NCBI RefSeq assembly: GCF_000231115.1
Contig: NW_006889844.1
Coordinates: forward strand, 25,841-89,840
Direction: 5' to 3'
Source of the DNA: Vittaforma corneae ATCC 50505
Taxonomy: Eukaryota; Microsporidia; Nosematidae
DNA: 64,000 nt
Shown here in pieces: positions 19,938 to 30,549 of the stretch. Below the pieces are notes generated by a model that did not search any database, was not told where the DNA came from, and saw nothing but the letters and a program-made list of their open reading frames with translations. Each line of letters starts with the position of its first letter. The first letter of the stretch is position 1. The translations under genes were made by a program, and so were the position numbers.

Positions 19938-20624
19938 TCAATGTGCAGGTTTTCTGTTTCTAAAAATTTTATACTGTGCCGAGTATATGCAAATACCGAC
20001 AGTCGCTATGCCAGCAAAGAACAACAGTCTTTGATAGAATCCTAAATTGTCAAGGAAAGGATAGATGTACCTTCCAAAGTAGGTAGCATATGCAGTTACA
20101 AGTATGTAATACAGCATTGCGAAAAGTACAAAAAACATCAGGTGATAGTCGCATGGCTTCAGAGTGAAGTCTGTATATTCAATATAGCTTAGAATTAGGG
20201 GAAACACATGCGATGAAAGCCTGGAAAGCAGCGGGGTTTCGTTTCCAGGTTTTAGTGTCTCCTTATCGACAATTAATTTTTTGTCAATCAGAAACAAAAG
20301 CCAATAGATAAAGGTAACTATAAATTCAAAGGTAAAGGAGACTGGAAGAAAAAAGTTCTTAATAAAGTGGAAGTTTCCAGTTATTCTGTTGATGATTCCA
20401 GAAATGGCTGAAATGATTGTTAGGAGAAGAGAGATTTTTGTAAATAGCAGGTACTTGTAGTTATTGTATTCGCTAGTTGATTTGATACTGTTTGGATTTT
20501 CAACATAGTCGAAGAGTGAAAAAATACTGGTCAAAATGAGAAAGGATCGTGTCAGAGACACTATAAATCTCTGCTTTGGATTCATGCCTGTCAATATTTG
20601 GCTGGGGTTGATGGCTATAAACAT
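19938..20624 (-). CDS. AIG1/FAR-17a-like multi-pass membrane protein
   Basis: 228 aa with about six hydrophobic segments. It follows the AIG1/ADTRP/FAR-17a layout: a central FFLPVSFTFEFIVTFIYWLL segment with the family F-P-x4-V-x3-YW pattern, then LSSHVFPLILSYIEY carrying the conserved His, then GRYIYPFLDNL, like the YPFL loop. Animal members hydrolyse fatty-acid esters of hydroxy fatty acids using a Thr and a His; only the His is identifiable by eye. The start at 20624 has AACCCTGGT upstream; an ATG at codon 14 is an alternative. Confidence 0.6.
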   Translation of the reverse strand: MFIAINPSQILTGMNPKQRFIVSLTRSFLILTSIFSLFDYVENPNSIKSTSEYNNYKYLLFTKISLLLTIISAISGIINRITGNFHFIKNFFLPVSFTFEFIVTFIYWLLFLIDKKLIVDKETLKPGNETPLLSRLSSHVFPLILSYIEYTDFTLKPCDYHLMFFVLFAMLYYILVTAYATYFGRYIYPFLDNLGFYQRLLFFAGIATVGICIYSAQYKIFRNRKPAH

Positions 20625-20924
20625 ACCAGGGTTTATTTACTTTCACATATAACATTGGTATTAGAGTACATCTAAAAGTTGGTGGTTGCTCAGATGAGCA
20701 CCGATGCTACACTGTTGGGCACAGGTCGGTACAAGAGTGCTTGATCGCTATTTTTATATCCACGCCAAAGCACAATTTTGATTACTCAGCACACGGTGTA
20801 CTCTATCCTAAACCGTCCCTAGTTGCAATAAACGTGCCGACGAGGTGCTATTTAGCATGGATTAACTCTGTGGCATGTTTATGTCCTAGCTACAGGTTCT
20901 TTCATTTTGTTCTTAGAACACCCT
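20625..20924. other. Intergenic, nothing recognised
   Basis: 300 bases between divergent genes. It contains a palindrome TGCTCAGATGAGCA near 20688 and a relatively GC-rich stretch. No tRNA fold was found by eye. Confidence 0.4.
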
Positions 20925-22047
20925 ATGGATAAATTTCTTAAACTAGACGCAGAATTCACACAAGATGCGAAGGTGTTCAAAAGAATAATGAGGAAAATTG
21001 TATTTAAAGACGCCATCACACTAGACTCGTATCTTTCTCTTATAAAACTTCCACTTTTCAAGAAATTGCTATACAATGACTTTTACAAATCAGATGAGTT
21101 GAGGGCGAGCTACGAAGAAATCGTAAGAAAAGAGACAAGTGGAGTCGAGAAAATGATCTTTCAACTTTTGTGCAAAAGACCTGTTGGATTCAAGGACATA
21201 AAGCTCAAGTTTCTCTTTTATAAAGAGTTTCCAGATCAAAGAGAATACTTTGTTAATGAAAACCCAACGGTAATCTTTGAAGCCCAGGATTTGCTGTTCA
21301 GACAGGTATATTTCCATGAAAACGTAAAGGGAAAAATGCAAAACCTGATCCAAAAATCTCCATTTAAACACAAAATATTTTTCATACTGGCAATGAAAAA
21401 TTGCTTAAGCTTGAGTTTCATGAAAGACGTAATATTTAATATTAAGGAGCATCAAAGCCTGATTAGAAAAGAGTTTAATCTAAAAGACTCTGAGTTTTTC
21501 AAATACTGGGTCCTGGCCCTCAAATCATTGCCTGAAAAGGAGTTCTATGCAATAGTAACATCTGAAATGGTCTATTCACCCTTTATTGAAAAAATCCAAT
21601 TGCTAAGGGCAGTTGAAGATTTGGTTAGCCATCAAAAACTAAGTTTGTGCATTCTAAAGGAATGCTTCAATTCTGAACTCCCAATAGTAAGAATCTATGT
21701 TGTGTTTCTAAAGATTACCGAGATGCTGTGTCTCGCATATGGATTTAAACTAAAGCTACTTTACTCATGGCTGAGATACTTCCTGTATGAAAGGCAGATC
21801 GATTTATTTTTTGATTTAATGGGGAAGCATGAAGAAGGCAAAGAAAAAAGACAGGGAATTTGAATTTTACTGTGTTTTGGAAGGGTATCTGAAGGAAGAA
21901 GTGGAGTTTGACAGGGTTTTGGCATTGGCTGGTAGCATTGGGGATGAAAACCAGTTTTCAACCATAACGATTGGCCAGATAGTTGAAAAATACAAAGTAA
22001 ACGGCGAAGAGCAGAAAGACTGTATCCTACAGCAGTCTAACTCCTGA
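20925..22047 (+). CDS. Unknown helical protein (one frameshift)
   Basis: About 373 aa, not recognised. It is Lys-, Leu- and Phe-rich and looks all-helical, possibly a HEAT-like scaffold, with no membrane segment or catalytic motif. The ATG at 20925 follows CACCCT. At 21844-21849 an A6 run carries one base too many: the first frame ends with GKEKRQGI, while the other continues at once as DREFEFYCVLEGYLKEEVEF for about 65 residues. An alternative reading is two overlapping genes, the second starting at 21829. Confidence 0.55.
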
Positions 22048-22248
22048 TTCGGATACTTCTTTTGTAGGTCTCTGTGCGGAGAGATTCGCCGTGTCAAGAT
22101 GAAAGAAGGCATAGATGGACGCGACATCAGCATTCCAAGAGCATAACTATGCAGAGGATCTTTTATTTAAGAGACTGAGCATCATTATAAATGCAGATCG
22201 GCCTATATGTAGATGCTTCTATCTAATCCTTAATCTACAAGAGCACTG

Positions 22249-22718
22249 TCATTTTTCTATCTCATCCGCACATTCACTTGCCTGATCGGGCCCTAAAGGC
22301 TTTTTGAGAAATGATTTAAGCTTCTCAAATTTCTCAACGTTAAATCCCTTGTAGCTATTCAGCACATCCTCTATTTTGTGGGTATTAACTTTTGATTCTC
22401 TTTTGTATTTGTCCTTCAGATTACTTCTTGTGCGATCTGGAAAAAGAAGATTCATAATTGAAAAATCAAGGCCACAGCACTCCAAAGCACTGTAGAAAAG
22501 ATCATTCTCCTCCCTATTCCATCTCTTTCTATTTCCCTTGTTCTTCATGTACGTATATGATGTCACGATTTCTTCTTCAAAAGGCCAGGTGCATCTAAAC
22601 TTATGACTATTTGGTCGTTCACGACCTGCAGTATGCTTTCCTTCTTTTTTTGGCGCTTCTGCGGCAGCTTTGTGAAATTTTTATTATCTAGAAAGTATTT
22701 CAAAGTTCTCTTTTCCAT
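22249..22718 (-). CDS. BDP1: TFIIIB subunit BDP1 (one frameshift, reduced)
   Basis: About 156 aa. BDP1 is the SANT-domain subunit of TFIIIB, needed for RNA polymerase III transcription. The extended SANT domain is clear: RWNREENDLFYSALECCGLDF, then LFPDRTRSNLKDKYKRE, matching the LFPYRTRKQxKxKFKxE of the family. The preceding VVNDQIVISLDAPGL matches the segment before it in other species. The two parts are in different frames; one base is missing in an A4 run (plus 22579-22582). The start at 22718 has CACCC adjacent. Yeast BDP1 is 594 aa, so only the core is kept. Confidence 0.8.
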
Positions 22719-22978
22719 GGGTGTGCTACAGAGCCCAACGAAAAGGAGTGCGACAAGGGAAGATTGGAAAGTGTATTGAAGAAACACAATGCTTCTATGA
22801 CATTGAAAGCATAATATTTGACAATCATACTCAGATGCTTAAGATATTTAACGTTATCTCGGACTTCTTGGTAATCCACCATTCTAAAATAAACTTCGTT
22901 GTGGTTTAAATTTAGTATTTTAAATGTTGATAGATATATTGACTATTTCTCTATTTTATATCTACTCCCTTTGAAAAC

Positions 22979-22988
22979 AAAAAATTTT
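22979..22988 (+). promoter_or_regulatory. AAATTT box and CCC motif of 14-3-3
   Basis: AAAAAATTTT is followed by TACCC and the ATG at 23002. Same layout as the ribosomal protein genes in this window. Confidence 0.55.
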
Positions 22989-23001
22989 ATCTACCCTTAT
23001 A

Positions 23002-23766
23002 ATGTCCTCAAAGGAATATCAAGAAGCAATCCGAAAAGCACACTATTACGACCTAGCAGAGAGGTACCAAGACATGGCCGAGGAAATGAAAAAGGCCGTT
23101 ATATGCATAGCAAAGGAGGGGCAGGAGCTGAGCGTTGCCGCCAGAAACTACCTTTCTCTTGCTTTCAAGGATTTGGTAAGCTCTAGGAGGAGCAGTTGGA
23201 GGGTACTGGTTGCTGAGAGAGCAAAAGTAAAGGAAAAACAACCAGAAGAGCTGCACATAATAGATGAGATAATAAAGAAAGTAGAGACCGAGTTACTTGA
23301 CTATTGCAATGAAGTTCTTGGGATTATTGAAGACTATATTCTTCCTAGAATAGATAAATGCTCGCTGACCCACAATGTTTTCTTCTTAAAGATGAAAGGT
23401 GACTATTACAGATACATGGCCGAGATAAAGGAGACGTACAAGGACAAAAATGTGCGGGAAGAGGCTTTAAGGGGATATGCCGAGGCAAAGAAACTGGCAG
23501 ATGGTCTTAGCTTTACAGATCCTATACGCCTGGGGCTTTATTTAAACTTCTCGGTTTTTGAATATGAGATAATGCAGAATCCGAGTGAAGCTTGTAAATT
23601 GGCAAGGACAGCATTTGATGCTGCGATATCCGAGCTTGACACACTCTCTGAAGATTATTATAAAGATTCGACGCTGATTATGCAGCTTTTGAGGGATAAT
23701 CTTACTCTTTGGACCTCGAGAGAGGAAGTTGATCAGGCAAAAGGCGAAAACCTGGAGATGTCTTGA
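23002..23766 (+). CDS. 14-3-3 protein
   Basis: 254 aa, full length. 14-3-3 dimers bind phosphoserine/threonine partners. The signature RNYLSLAFKDLVSSRRSSWRV corresponds to RNLLSVAYKNVVGxRRxSWR. The binding-groove Lys and Arg and a YRYMAEI (YRYLAE) helix are present, and the second signature near the C-terminus is DSTLIMQLLRDNLTLWTS. It ends in a short variable tail. The ATG at 23002 has TACCCTTATA upstream. Confidence 0.98.
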   Translation: MSSKEYQEAIRKAHYYDLAERYQDMAEEMKKAVICIAKEGQELSVAARNYLSLAFKDLVSSRRSSWRVLVAERAKVKEKQPEELHIIDEIIKKVETELLDYCNEVLGIIEDYILPRIDKCSLTHNVFFLKMKGDYYRYMAEIKETYKDKNVREEALRGYAEAKKLADGLSFTDPIRLGLYLNFSVFEYEIMQNPSEACKLARTAFDAAISELDTLSEDYYKDSTLIMQLLRDNLTLWTSREEVDQAKGENLEMS

Positions 23767-24121
23767 ATTAAATGATGAACTTTAACACTATTGTTTTACA
23801 ATATGCTTTGTTTTTGTCTTGGACGATTCGCTGTAACTGGTCTTTGGTTAAACTGCCATCCATAAATAAGCTAGATAGTCTCGAACGAGTATTTTTAACC
23901 CTAGAAAAATGTTTGCCAAAATTTTAATATCCTCTTTGGGCCTACCTGGCATATTTACGAATGAACAAGCGCTGTTTCAGTGCTAACTGAAAGGTACAAG
24001 CGGAGACATTGAGTGTATTGCAACACTGCACTTTAATCAAGGATGGCTTATGCCCATCCATTTTAATACATTTAAAGGAGCACTCCTTAACAGCTTATCA
24101 ATAGCATGAAGAGCCCCTTTA
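23767..24121. other. Intergenic upstream of the MscS gene
   Basis: 355 bases. It contains one short inverted repeat, GGATGG (24041) and CCATCC (24054), about 60 bases before the MscS start. No gene seen. Confidence 0.45.
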
Positions 24122-25735
24122 ATGGAAGAGGTCTCAGTAGACAGATCATCAGCTAAAATTGACCATGAACCTGCAATAAAAAAGTATTCTGAGTTTCACA
24201 AAAAGGAAATACAACAAACCAAGAAGTTTTTCAAAAGATGTTTTATGCTTATTTTAACTGCCGTTTTATTAGCATCGATGCTGCTGCTCAGCAACTCCGT
24301 TAGAGACAGAGTGGTAGAGAAGTACCAATCTGATCCGAACAAGACCTTTTATTACAAGCTCGCCCACTCCTCTTTTGCTATTGTGGTAGCCCTGAACGTA
24401 TTTTTGGTAATTTACTTTATATTTCTTATTACTAAAATGATAATCAAAATACATTCTCCAGAAGCCATACTGCTGCCTAATGTTCTCGAGCATTTTGCCA
24501 TGCAATTCAGCCAAATGGCTACTTTGATTGTTTTGAGCTGCCTTGCTCCCCATGAGCTTTACTATCCTGCTGGAACGCTGGCTCGTGAGAAACAATCTTG
24601 GCTATTTGGTTTACACGTCTGGGAGACCAGCAAGAGCTGCGACAGTAGTCAGATTTACAGCATATACTTGCCGGCAATCTTCAAAATACTAGGAGTACTA
24701 TTGGTCAGGGATTTGGTGATCTACCTACTTAATTTTAACGTCCACTACAAATATTACGAAAAGAGAGTTGAGCAGAATACTGAGAAAATAAACATTCTCA
24801 GAGCAATGACTGACATAACCAATGCAGGATATGTCGGAGATGTAGACATTATTGCCAAGAGATTCATTCAGGTAGTTTCACAGAACGGCCCAGTTACACA
24901 GTGCACCTTGCAAACGTTTTTCAGCGAGGAAGTTTCCTACAAAATCTTCAAGCACTGCAACAAAACTAGTACGGACAGTGAACTAACAGAGGAGGAAGTC
25001 AAGGAATTCTACATCTCGACACTTGTTGAGCAGCAGGCAATAGTAAAGAGCATTGAGCAGCACAACGCAACAGTTGATAGCTTCCGAGGTGTGCTTAATG
25101 TGCTCATAATTCCAGTTTGTCTGTACCAATTTTTAAGCATGATTTTGTTTATTAACCGCGAAGATTCGGAGATAATGAAAAATACATATTTCCTAGGAAC
25201 GCTGGTTTTCTCAATGAACTACACATTTTCCGAATCTTTCAAAGGTTTTGTTAGCAGCCTGGGCTTTATTTTCTTTATCAGGCCATACGAAGTGGGAGAC
25301 CTGTTTATTTTGAATGGCAAACTCTATAAGGTGCATGAGATTAACCTTTTGACGACGGTTCTTTTTGACGGATGCAACTATACGGTTTTCTCCAATTCCA
25401 AACTTTCAGGAGAATCCATTACAAACCTAAGACTGAACAGGGTTTGGGATGTTGAGTATACAACAACATTCAAGCTGGCAGACTTTGAGGCCAAGAATGC
25501 AATGATGCTGCTTGCAATTAACGATTACGTCAATAAGAAATCGTCGGAGTTTAGAAAAAATGCCTACTTGAGCAAGATTGTTCCAAAAGACGGCGGAAAA
25601 GTCGAGGCTACTATTTTGGTCAAGTTCAACAGTGATGTTTCGGACATTGAGGTGCTTAGTAAAAGGAAGGCGGACTTCTTCTTCAAGCTTCAGGAGATTT
25701 TCAAAGGAGTTGAACTTTTGCCGTTAAAAGAATAA
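24122..25735 (+). CDS. Fungal-type MscS mechanosensitive channel
   Basis: 537 aa. An MscS-fold ion channel that opens under membrane tension. Several N-terminal membrane spans (about 40-60, 85-110, 190-205) precede an EF-hand-like stretch (TDSELTEEEVKEF). Next come two spans with the pore-lining FSESFKGFVSSLGFIFFIRPYEVGD, whose tail is the classic beta-domain entry (F.....R.P...GD). Length and the long N-terminus resemble the fungal Msy group rather than the short bacterial-type MscS also known from microsporidia. The ATG follows GAGCCCC. It probably acts in an internal membrane. Confidence 0.85.
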   Translation: MEEVSVDRSSAKIDHEPAIKKYSEFHKKEIQQTKKFFKRCFMLILTAVLLASMLLLSNSVRDRVVEKYQSDPNKTFYYKLAHSSFAIVVALNVFLVIYFIFLITKMIIKIHSPEAILLPNVLEHFAMQFSQMATLIVLSCLAPHELYYPAGTLAREKQSWLFGLHVWETSKSCDSSQIYSIYLPAIFKILGVLLVRDLVIYLLNFNVHYKYYEKRVEQNTEKINILRAMTDITNAGYVGDVDIIAKRFIQVVSQNGPVTQCTLQTFFSEEVSYKIFKHCNKTSTDSELTEEEVKEFYISTLVEQQAIVKSIEQHNATVDSFRGVLNVLIIPVCLYQFLSMILFINREDSEIMKNTYFLGTLVFSMNYTFSESFKGFVSSLGFIFFIRPYEVGDLFILNGKLYKVHEINLLTTVLFDGCNYTVFSNSKLSGESITNLRLNRVWDVEYTTTFKLADFEAKNAMMLLAINDYVNKKSSEFRKNAYLSKIVPKDGGKVEATILVKFNSDVSDIEVLSKRKADFFFKLQEIFKGVELLPLKE

Positions 25736-26029
25736 ATTAGGTTAAAGACGAGGCTTTTATTTTAGAAAGCTTAAAAAACCTTGAAAGAACGTAGGGCAAC
25801 CAGCGGTCTACAGTTACTTAAATTGCGCATCTATAATATCCATTTTTTATGAATAAACTCCATACAACAAAGCCCAAAGAAGGAAAATAGCCTTATAAAC
25901 AACTTCTTATAGACTTATACATATGAAGCATCAACGATAGTACAAATACTGTTCTTACATGCAGGCTGCAGCTAACCGGCCCTAGCATTATATATGCAAA
26001 GTATTACAATGCAATTTAATTATTAAGTT

Positions 26030-29000
26030 CTACAATGCTTGTCCAAGGGCTACTTTCCTGTCCCTTTCCATTTCTTCTGCATCGATATTTGCATTCTTCT
26101 CTGCTTCTTCAACTGACTGGTTTCCAATATCTATGAACCATGTCCTAAAATAGCCTACCTGCTTAAGACGATTAACAAGAACATGAATATATGATGGCAG
26201 AATGCAGTCAGAAATAAGTCCATCAAAAGTGCGGACTATGATTTCAAATGGCTGGAAGTTGCTGGTTTCTATTTCAATCTCATGCCTTTCGTCTCTGAAA
26301 ACTATTATTAGCCTGAATATTAGCACATTCCTCTCAACAGACAAATGCTTATTTGGATCTTTGGCAATGCCAACCAGAAAGCCTTCTCTTGAATAAACCA
26401 CAAACGGGAAGACTATTTGGTATTGGTTTTCATATGGCATTCCATCAAATTGCAGTCCAAATAGCCTGAAATGAACCATATTACCGCCAGGGGTAACGAG
26501 AAAGACAGACACAGGCTCACAGACAACATTGATCCGTGTTTTAGATTTTATCAAAACAGCCCCAACTTTAGTGAGTATCTTTGTGGAGATCTTGAGCGAG
26601 CGTTGTTTGGGCAAAAATCTATCCATGATTGAATACACCATGTCCACGGCTGTTCTTCTAGTTTTTGTAAAAAGACCATTCGGCAATGGAATGTTCATTG
26701 ACCTTGCAGTAGAATACAATATTTTGTAGATCCGTCTGCAGTTTGATTCTGCAACCACTACCTTCACATGCTCGTCATCATTTGTTCCTTTGTACTCCCT
26801 CAAACGTTCGGTATCAATACCGAACTGCAGCTGAATTGGAGCTCCAAGCATTGAGCTGTGTAGTCTTTTTAATGGCATGTGCTTTAGAAAGCGATCGATC
26901 TCTTTCTTGTTGTTCTTGAGTATTCTCTTCAATACCTGGGTGGTTTCATAATGGTCTTGGCTGGACGTAAGTTCACGGAATAATGATCTGTCTGGACACC
27001 TCAATTCATATCTCTTTTTGGAAATAATGATAGAGAGTCGGTTCAGTGCAAGAAATGGAACTTCACTTTCATCGGGCTTGACAATTGATAGCATAACCGA
27101 AGGTACATCCACTACTTCAATACTAATTTCCATGAAGTTTGGAAATTTTGATAAAGGTAAGCTGTTTAAAACATCTTCACAGCTTTTAACAAGTATTTCA
27201 TCTAGTTTCTCAGAGTAGACTCTAAATCCAAGCCTCATTTCTGTTCTGGAAGTTGCTTTGAATGAAACAGGCTCTATGTGCAGCATGCTGTTCTCTGCAT
27301 CTTTCATGCCATGCTTATTACCATCGGCCACATTTCTCGTTTCTCGTTCCAGAATATCATCCTGCTTCGTCTTCTTTGAGACGCGAATGGCATCATTGTA
27401 CAGCTGACAGATAACACGCCTATCAATTCTTCTTTCTTCAACCAAATTACCATCGACAGATAGACTTACAAGATATGACTCTGCCGAGAAGTCTAGCGTG
27501 CCATTTACCGACAGGGATATTTTAGAGTGTGTTGCATTTTGCGAGACCTGTGCAGACATCACAACTCGCTTGCCTTTATCACCATTTGGCGAGATTGTTA
27601 GTGCTAATGCATTCGCAATGTTTAATTTTAGATCATCAGGAATGCCAAACACACTCTTTGGTATTTCCACAGAGAAATTCATGTGAAGTGTGCTACTCTT
27701 TTCACTTAACTTGAAATATGACGATATCACACTATTTTTATCAGTTTCAATGAATTTCTCAGGCCTATCTTTTGCAAATGAACTAAAATCGACGGAAAGA
27801 AGGAAAGATATCAGCTTTAAAGTCACTGAGTCTTCTGCACTATGCGTATCTAGATTTCCAGGGCACATCTGCACAACAACCGTTGTTGGATTTAGAGCTT
27901 TGATGGCAATGTATGTCTCAGAGACATCGATCTGAAAGCTTGGCTGTTCGGCGCGGATCATCAGCACACTCCCAAGAACTTTATAGTTTGCAGTGATGTC
28001 ATTAAGAAATATCCTGTTTTTGATTGCAAAACTGTTGTTTTTTTGGATAGTTGCAATCTCCTCTGCATTTTGTGTTTTGGAATTTGAACTAATACTAAAG
28101 CAGTGATGAAAGAAAGATTTAGAATCTAAATGGCCGATTTCCAGACATGGAAATACTTTGAGTGGAGATGAATCCTTGGCTGCTTTTGTAGGTGCACTTA
28201 ATTGTTTTGCTATCTTTACTGGTATTCTAATGCAATCGTTTATTTCAAAAACAATGTTTGAGTTGAAAATATCATTCAATGCTGTAGAATCAAACTTCTC
28301 ATATTCCTCAAACAATTCAGCCTTCAATTCAATCTCAATGTTGTGGAATATTTCATTTATGCCATCGTTGTCCTCATTAAAATTTATCCCAATAAAATTT
28401 TGGCAGGTGTTCTTCAGTTGAATACAGCCCTTAGGACATTTGAAGCGCAAAATAAATTCTGGAAACTCAACAAGCAACTTTAGATTTGCTACCTTCTTAT
28501 ACTTACAGTTTGAAAATGTTGTTACAAGCACGAATAGGTCATGGCCAGCAGGCTTTCTTAATCTGTGTTCCAGGAGAAAATCAACAGTTTTGGCCTTGCA
28601 CGCGGGATAACTTTTAGCAAGCATCTTAACCATGGTGTTTTCATAAATCAGCAGATAAGAGTCTCCTCGCTTCATCTGCATCTCCAACTTATCCAGCCAC
28701 ATTGTCTTTGGATGGCAGCTTTTAAAGGACAGCCTGATATTATCAACTGGCTTATCAGAGTACAGGACAATGCTCGACATGCTATCAAAATAAACACTAA
28801 ATGCCATATATACGAATTCTGAGCCACAGTCAGCAATATTTTCTAGCGGATTGAGCAAGCTTAATTTAATGGTGCACAAATGACTATCATTTAAGCGCAT
28901 GCTCATTTCAGGTATATAGTTGGCCAGCAGCTGTTGTACTATACAGCCCAGGATTAGGGTTTTTTTATTGCAGTTAATGATGCATTTCCAACAAATTTTG

Positions 29001-30107
29001 TCCAGGCAAAATGTGAAAATCTCTGACTTTCCAATTTCCATTGAACAAGTGAAGCTTGCCCTCACTGAACGGAATTGTTAAACTAACAAGATTACGCTCG
29101 TTGGATTTTTGATAGACAAGAACATCCTGCTCACTTGATGTCTTCTGATTTGCGACGCTAGATTTACGGTGCCAAACTCGATCAACCTCAATGTGTATGA
29201 GCTTCTTTTCCCAATATATTTGCAAAATTTTTACAATAATGTTTGGAGACCCGATATCTGGAACCAGCACATCAAGCCTGTATCCAGCAGAGGACATGCT
29301 CACATCTTTAACAATGACTCTCAGTGGTATGGGCATTGTAAAGTTTAAATGGAAGTTCTCGAAATGTAGGTCGACATCTTTGATAAGCTTTGCTCCATGA
29401 AGAGGCATGAAACTCAGGACAACCCTATTATAGCATCTACCTTCGAACTGTACATTTTTGATGTCGAAGCTTTTTAATAAATCACACTTCTCAAGATTCT
29501 CCCTCGAACGTCTATCGGGCTGGACGTTTAAAGATTTGAAAAACTGATCAATAACCATGTTTTTATCTTTAAATCCCGAATTTGCATTATTGTCCAAGAG
29601 CATCTGGTCAATTTTAAATAGCTTCTTATTTACAACAAATGTAAGGGGTATGAGAAGGAATCTTAGGCTTACAACCATGCTCAGCTCAAGAGTGATCTTT
29701 CGATTACTATTTAGAAATGCAGGAATTTTTGAAAAATCAATATGATTTAGTGCCACGGTTGAGTTAAACTCTATGTTTCCAAACTTATTGAGTTCAATAT
29801 GACCAAAGCTCAGCTCGCATACGCTGTAGATCCCTCTTGGAGTTTCGATGCAAACACTAGCCGTTGAAGAATAAAAATCAATATAGAGGGGGGAAAAGGC
29901 ATCGGATTTGAATGAAATCAAGCAGGAGCTATCTTTTGCTGAGTTGTATTTTAGATTTTCAATGTAGAAGTTAGAGCATTTCAGTCTGAAGATTGTAAGG
30001 GATATGAGGACTATTCTGTAGAAGAGCATGTAGAGAATAAAACTTGTTGCTGCACTCAAGGCATGCTTCCTAACTCTCTTAAGCTTGGTTTTCCAGATGC
30101 TACTCAT
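26030..30107 (-). CDS. Giant LEA2-like membrane-anchored protein (one frameshift)
   Basis: About 1,358 aa if the two frames are one gene. Basic residues followed by one membrane segment near the N-terminus (about 15-40) and then a very long beta-rich region with no further clear span: a type II anchored protein with a large luminal domain. Repeating blocks that start with an amphipathic strand, such as a VALNHIDFSKIPAFLNSNRK stretch followed by LRFLLIPLTF, resemble the LEA2/DUF3712-type folds of fungal vacuolar Tag1. The assignment is tentative. The frames overlap at 28974-29065, with one base extra. The ATG at 30107 follows ATCCCCC. Confidence 0.5.
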
Positions 30108-30549
30108 GAAAGGGGGATTAAAGCTGAAATAAAATGGATTCTGTTCATCAAATTTGATGAAAAACTGAGATATATTTAATACGAAGTAACAGTAATGTAC
30201 AGTTCGAATGGAAAGATTTATGGGGAAATTTACCAACACTGAATAAGAAAACTGGAAACGAAATTGCCCAGTGAAATGAATAATAAAAGATAGCCAGGAG
30301 TATGGACCAGTTAAAATTGAGAGAAACAGCCAACAGCACCAAGATGTAACATACTGTCGACTCTATTTAATTAAATTACAGCAAATACTCTTAATTCTAT
30401 TCAGCACTATTATTTGACAATAGACAACTGTATCTCAACGAATACAGCCAATCTGTTTATGCTTAGATTGCGTCACACTTGGAACTCTTCATCTCTCATT
30501 CTAGTCATTATTTGAGGAGTAGCCGAGCCTGCTTGAGTTTTGGCCCGGT
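30108..30549. other. Intergenic, nothing recognised
   Basis: About 440 bases between the start of the LEA2-like gene and the end of the CAP gene, both on the minus strand. Long for this genome. Open frames here are antisense or extension shadows. Confidence 0.4.

Noticed and set aside
21829..22047. A separate small gene starting at the ATG at 21829.
   Set aside because: It begins inside the preceding gene just before an A6 run; a one-base indel joining the two frames is simpler.
23860..23900. TCTCGAACGAG resembling a reverse-strand tRNA T-loop.
   Set aside because: The flanking bases do not form a T-stem or acceptor stem.
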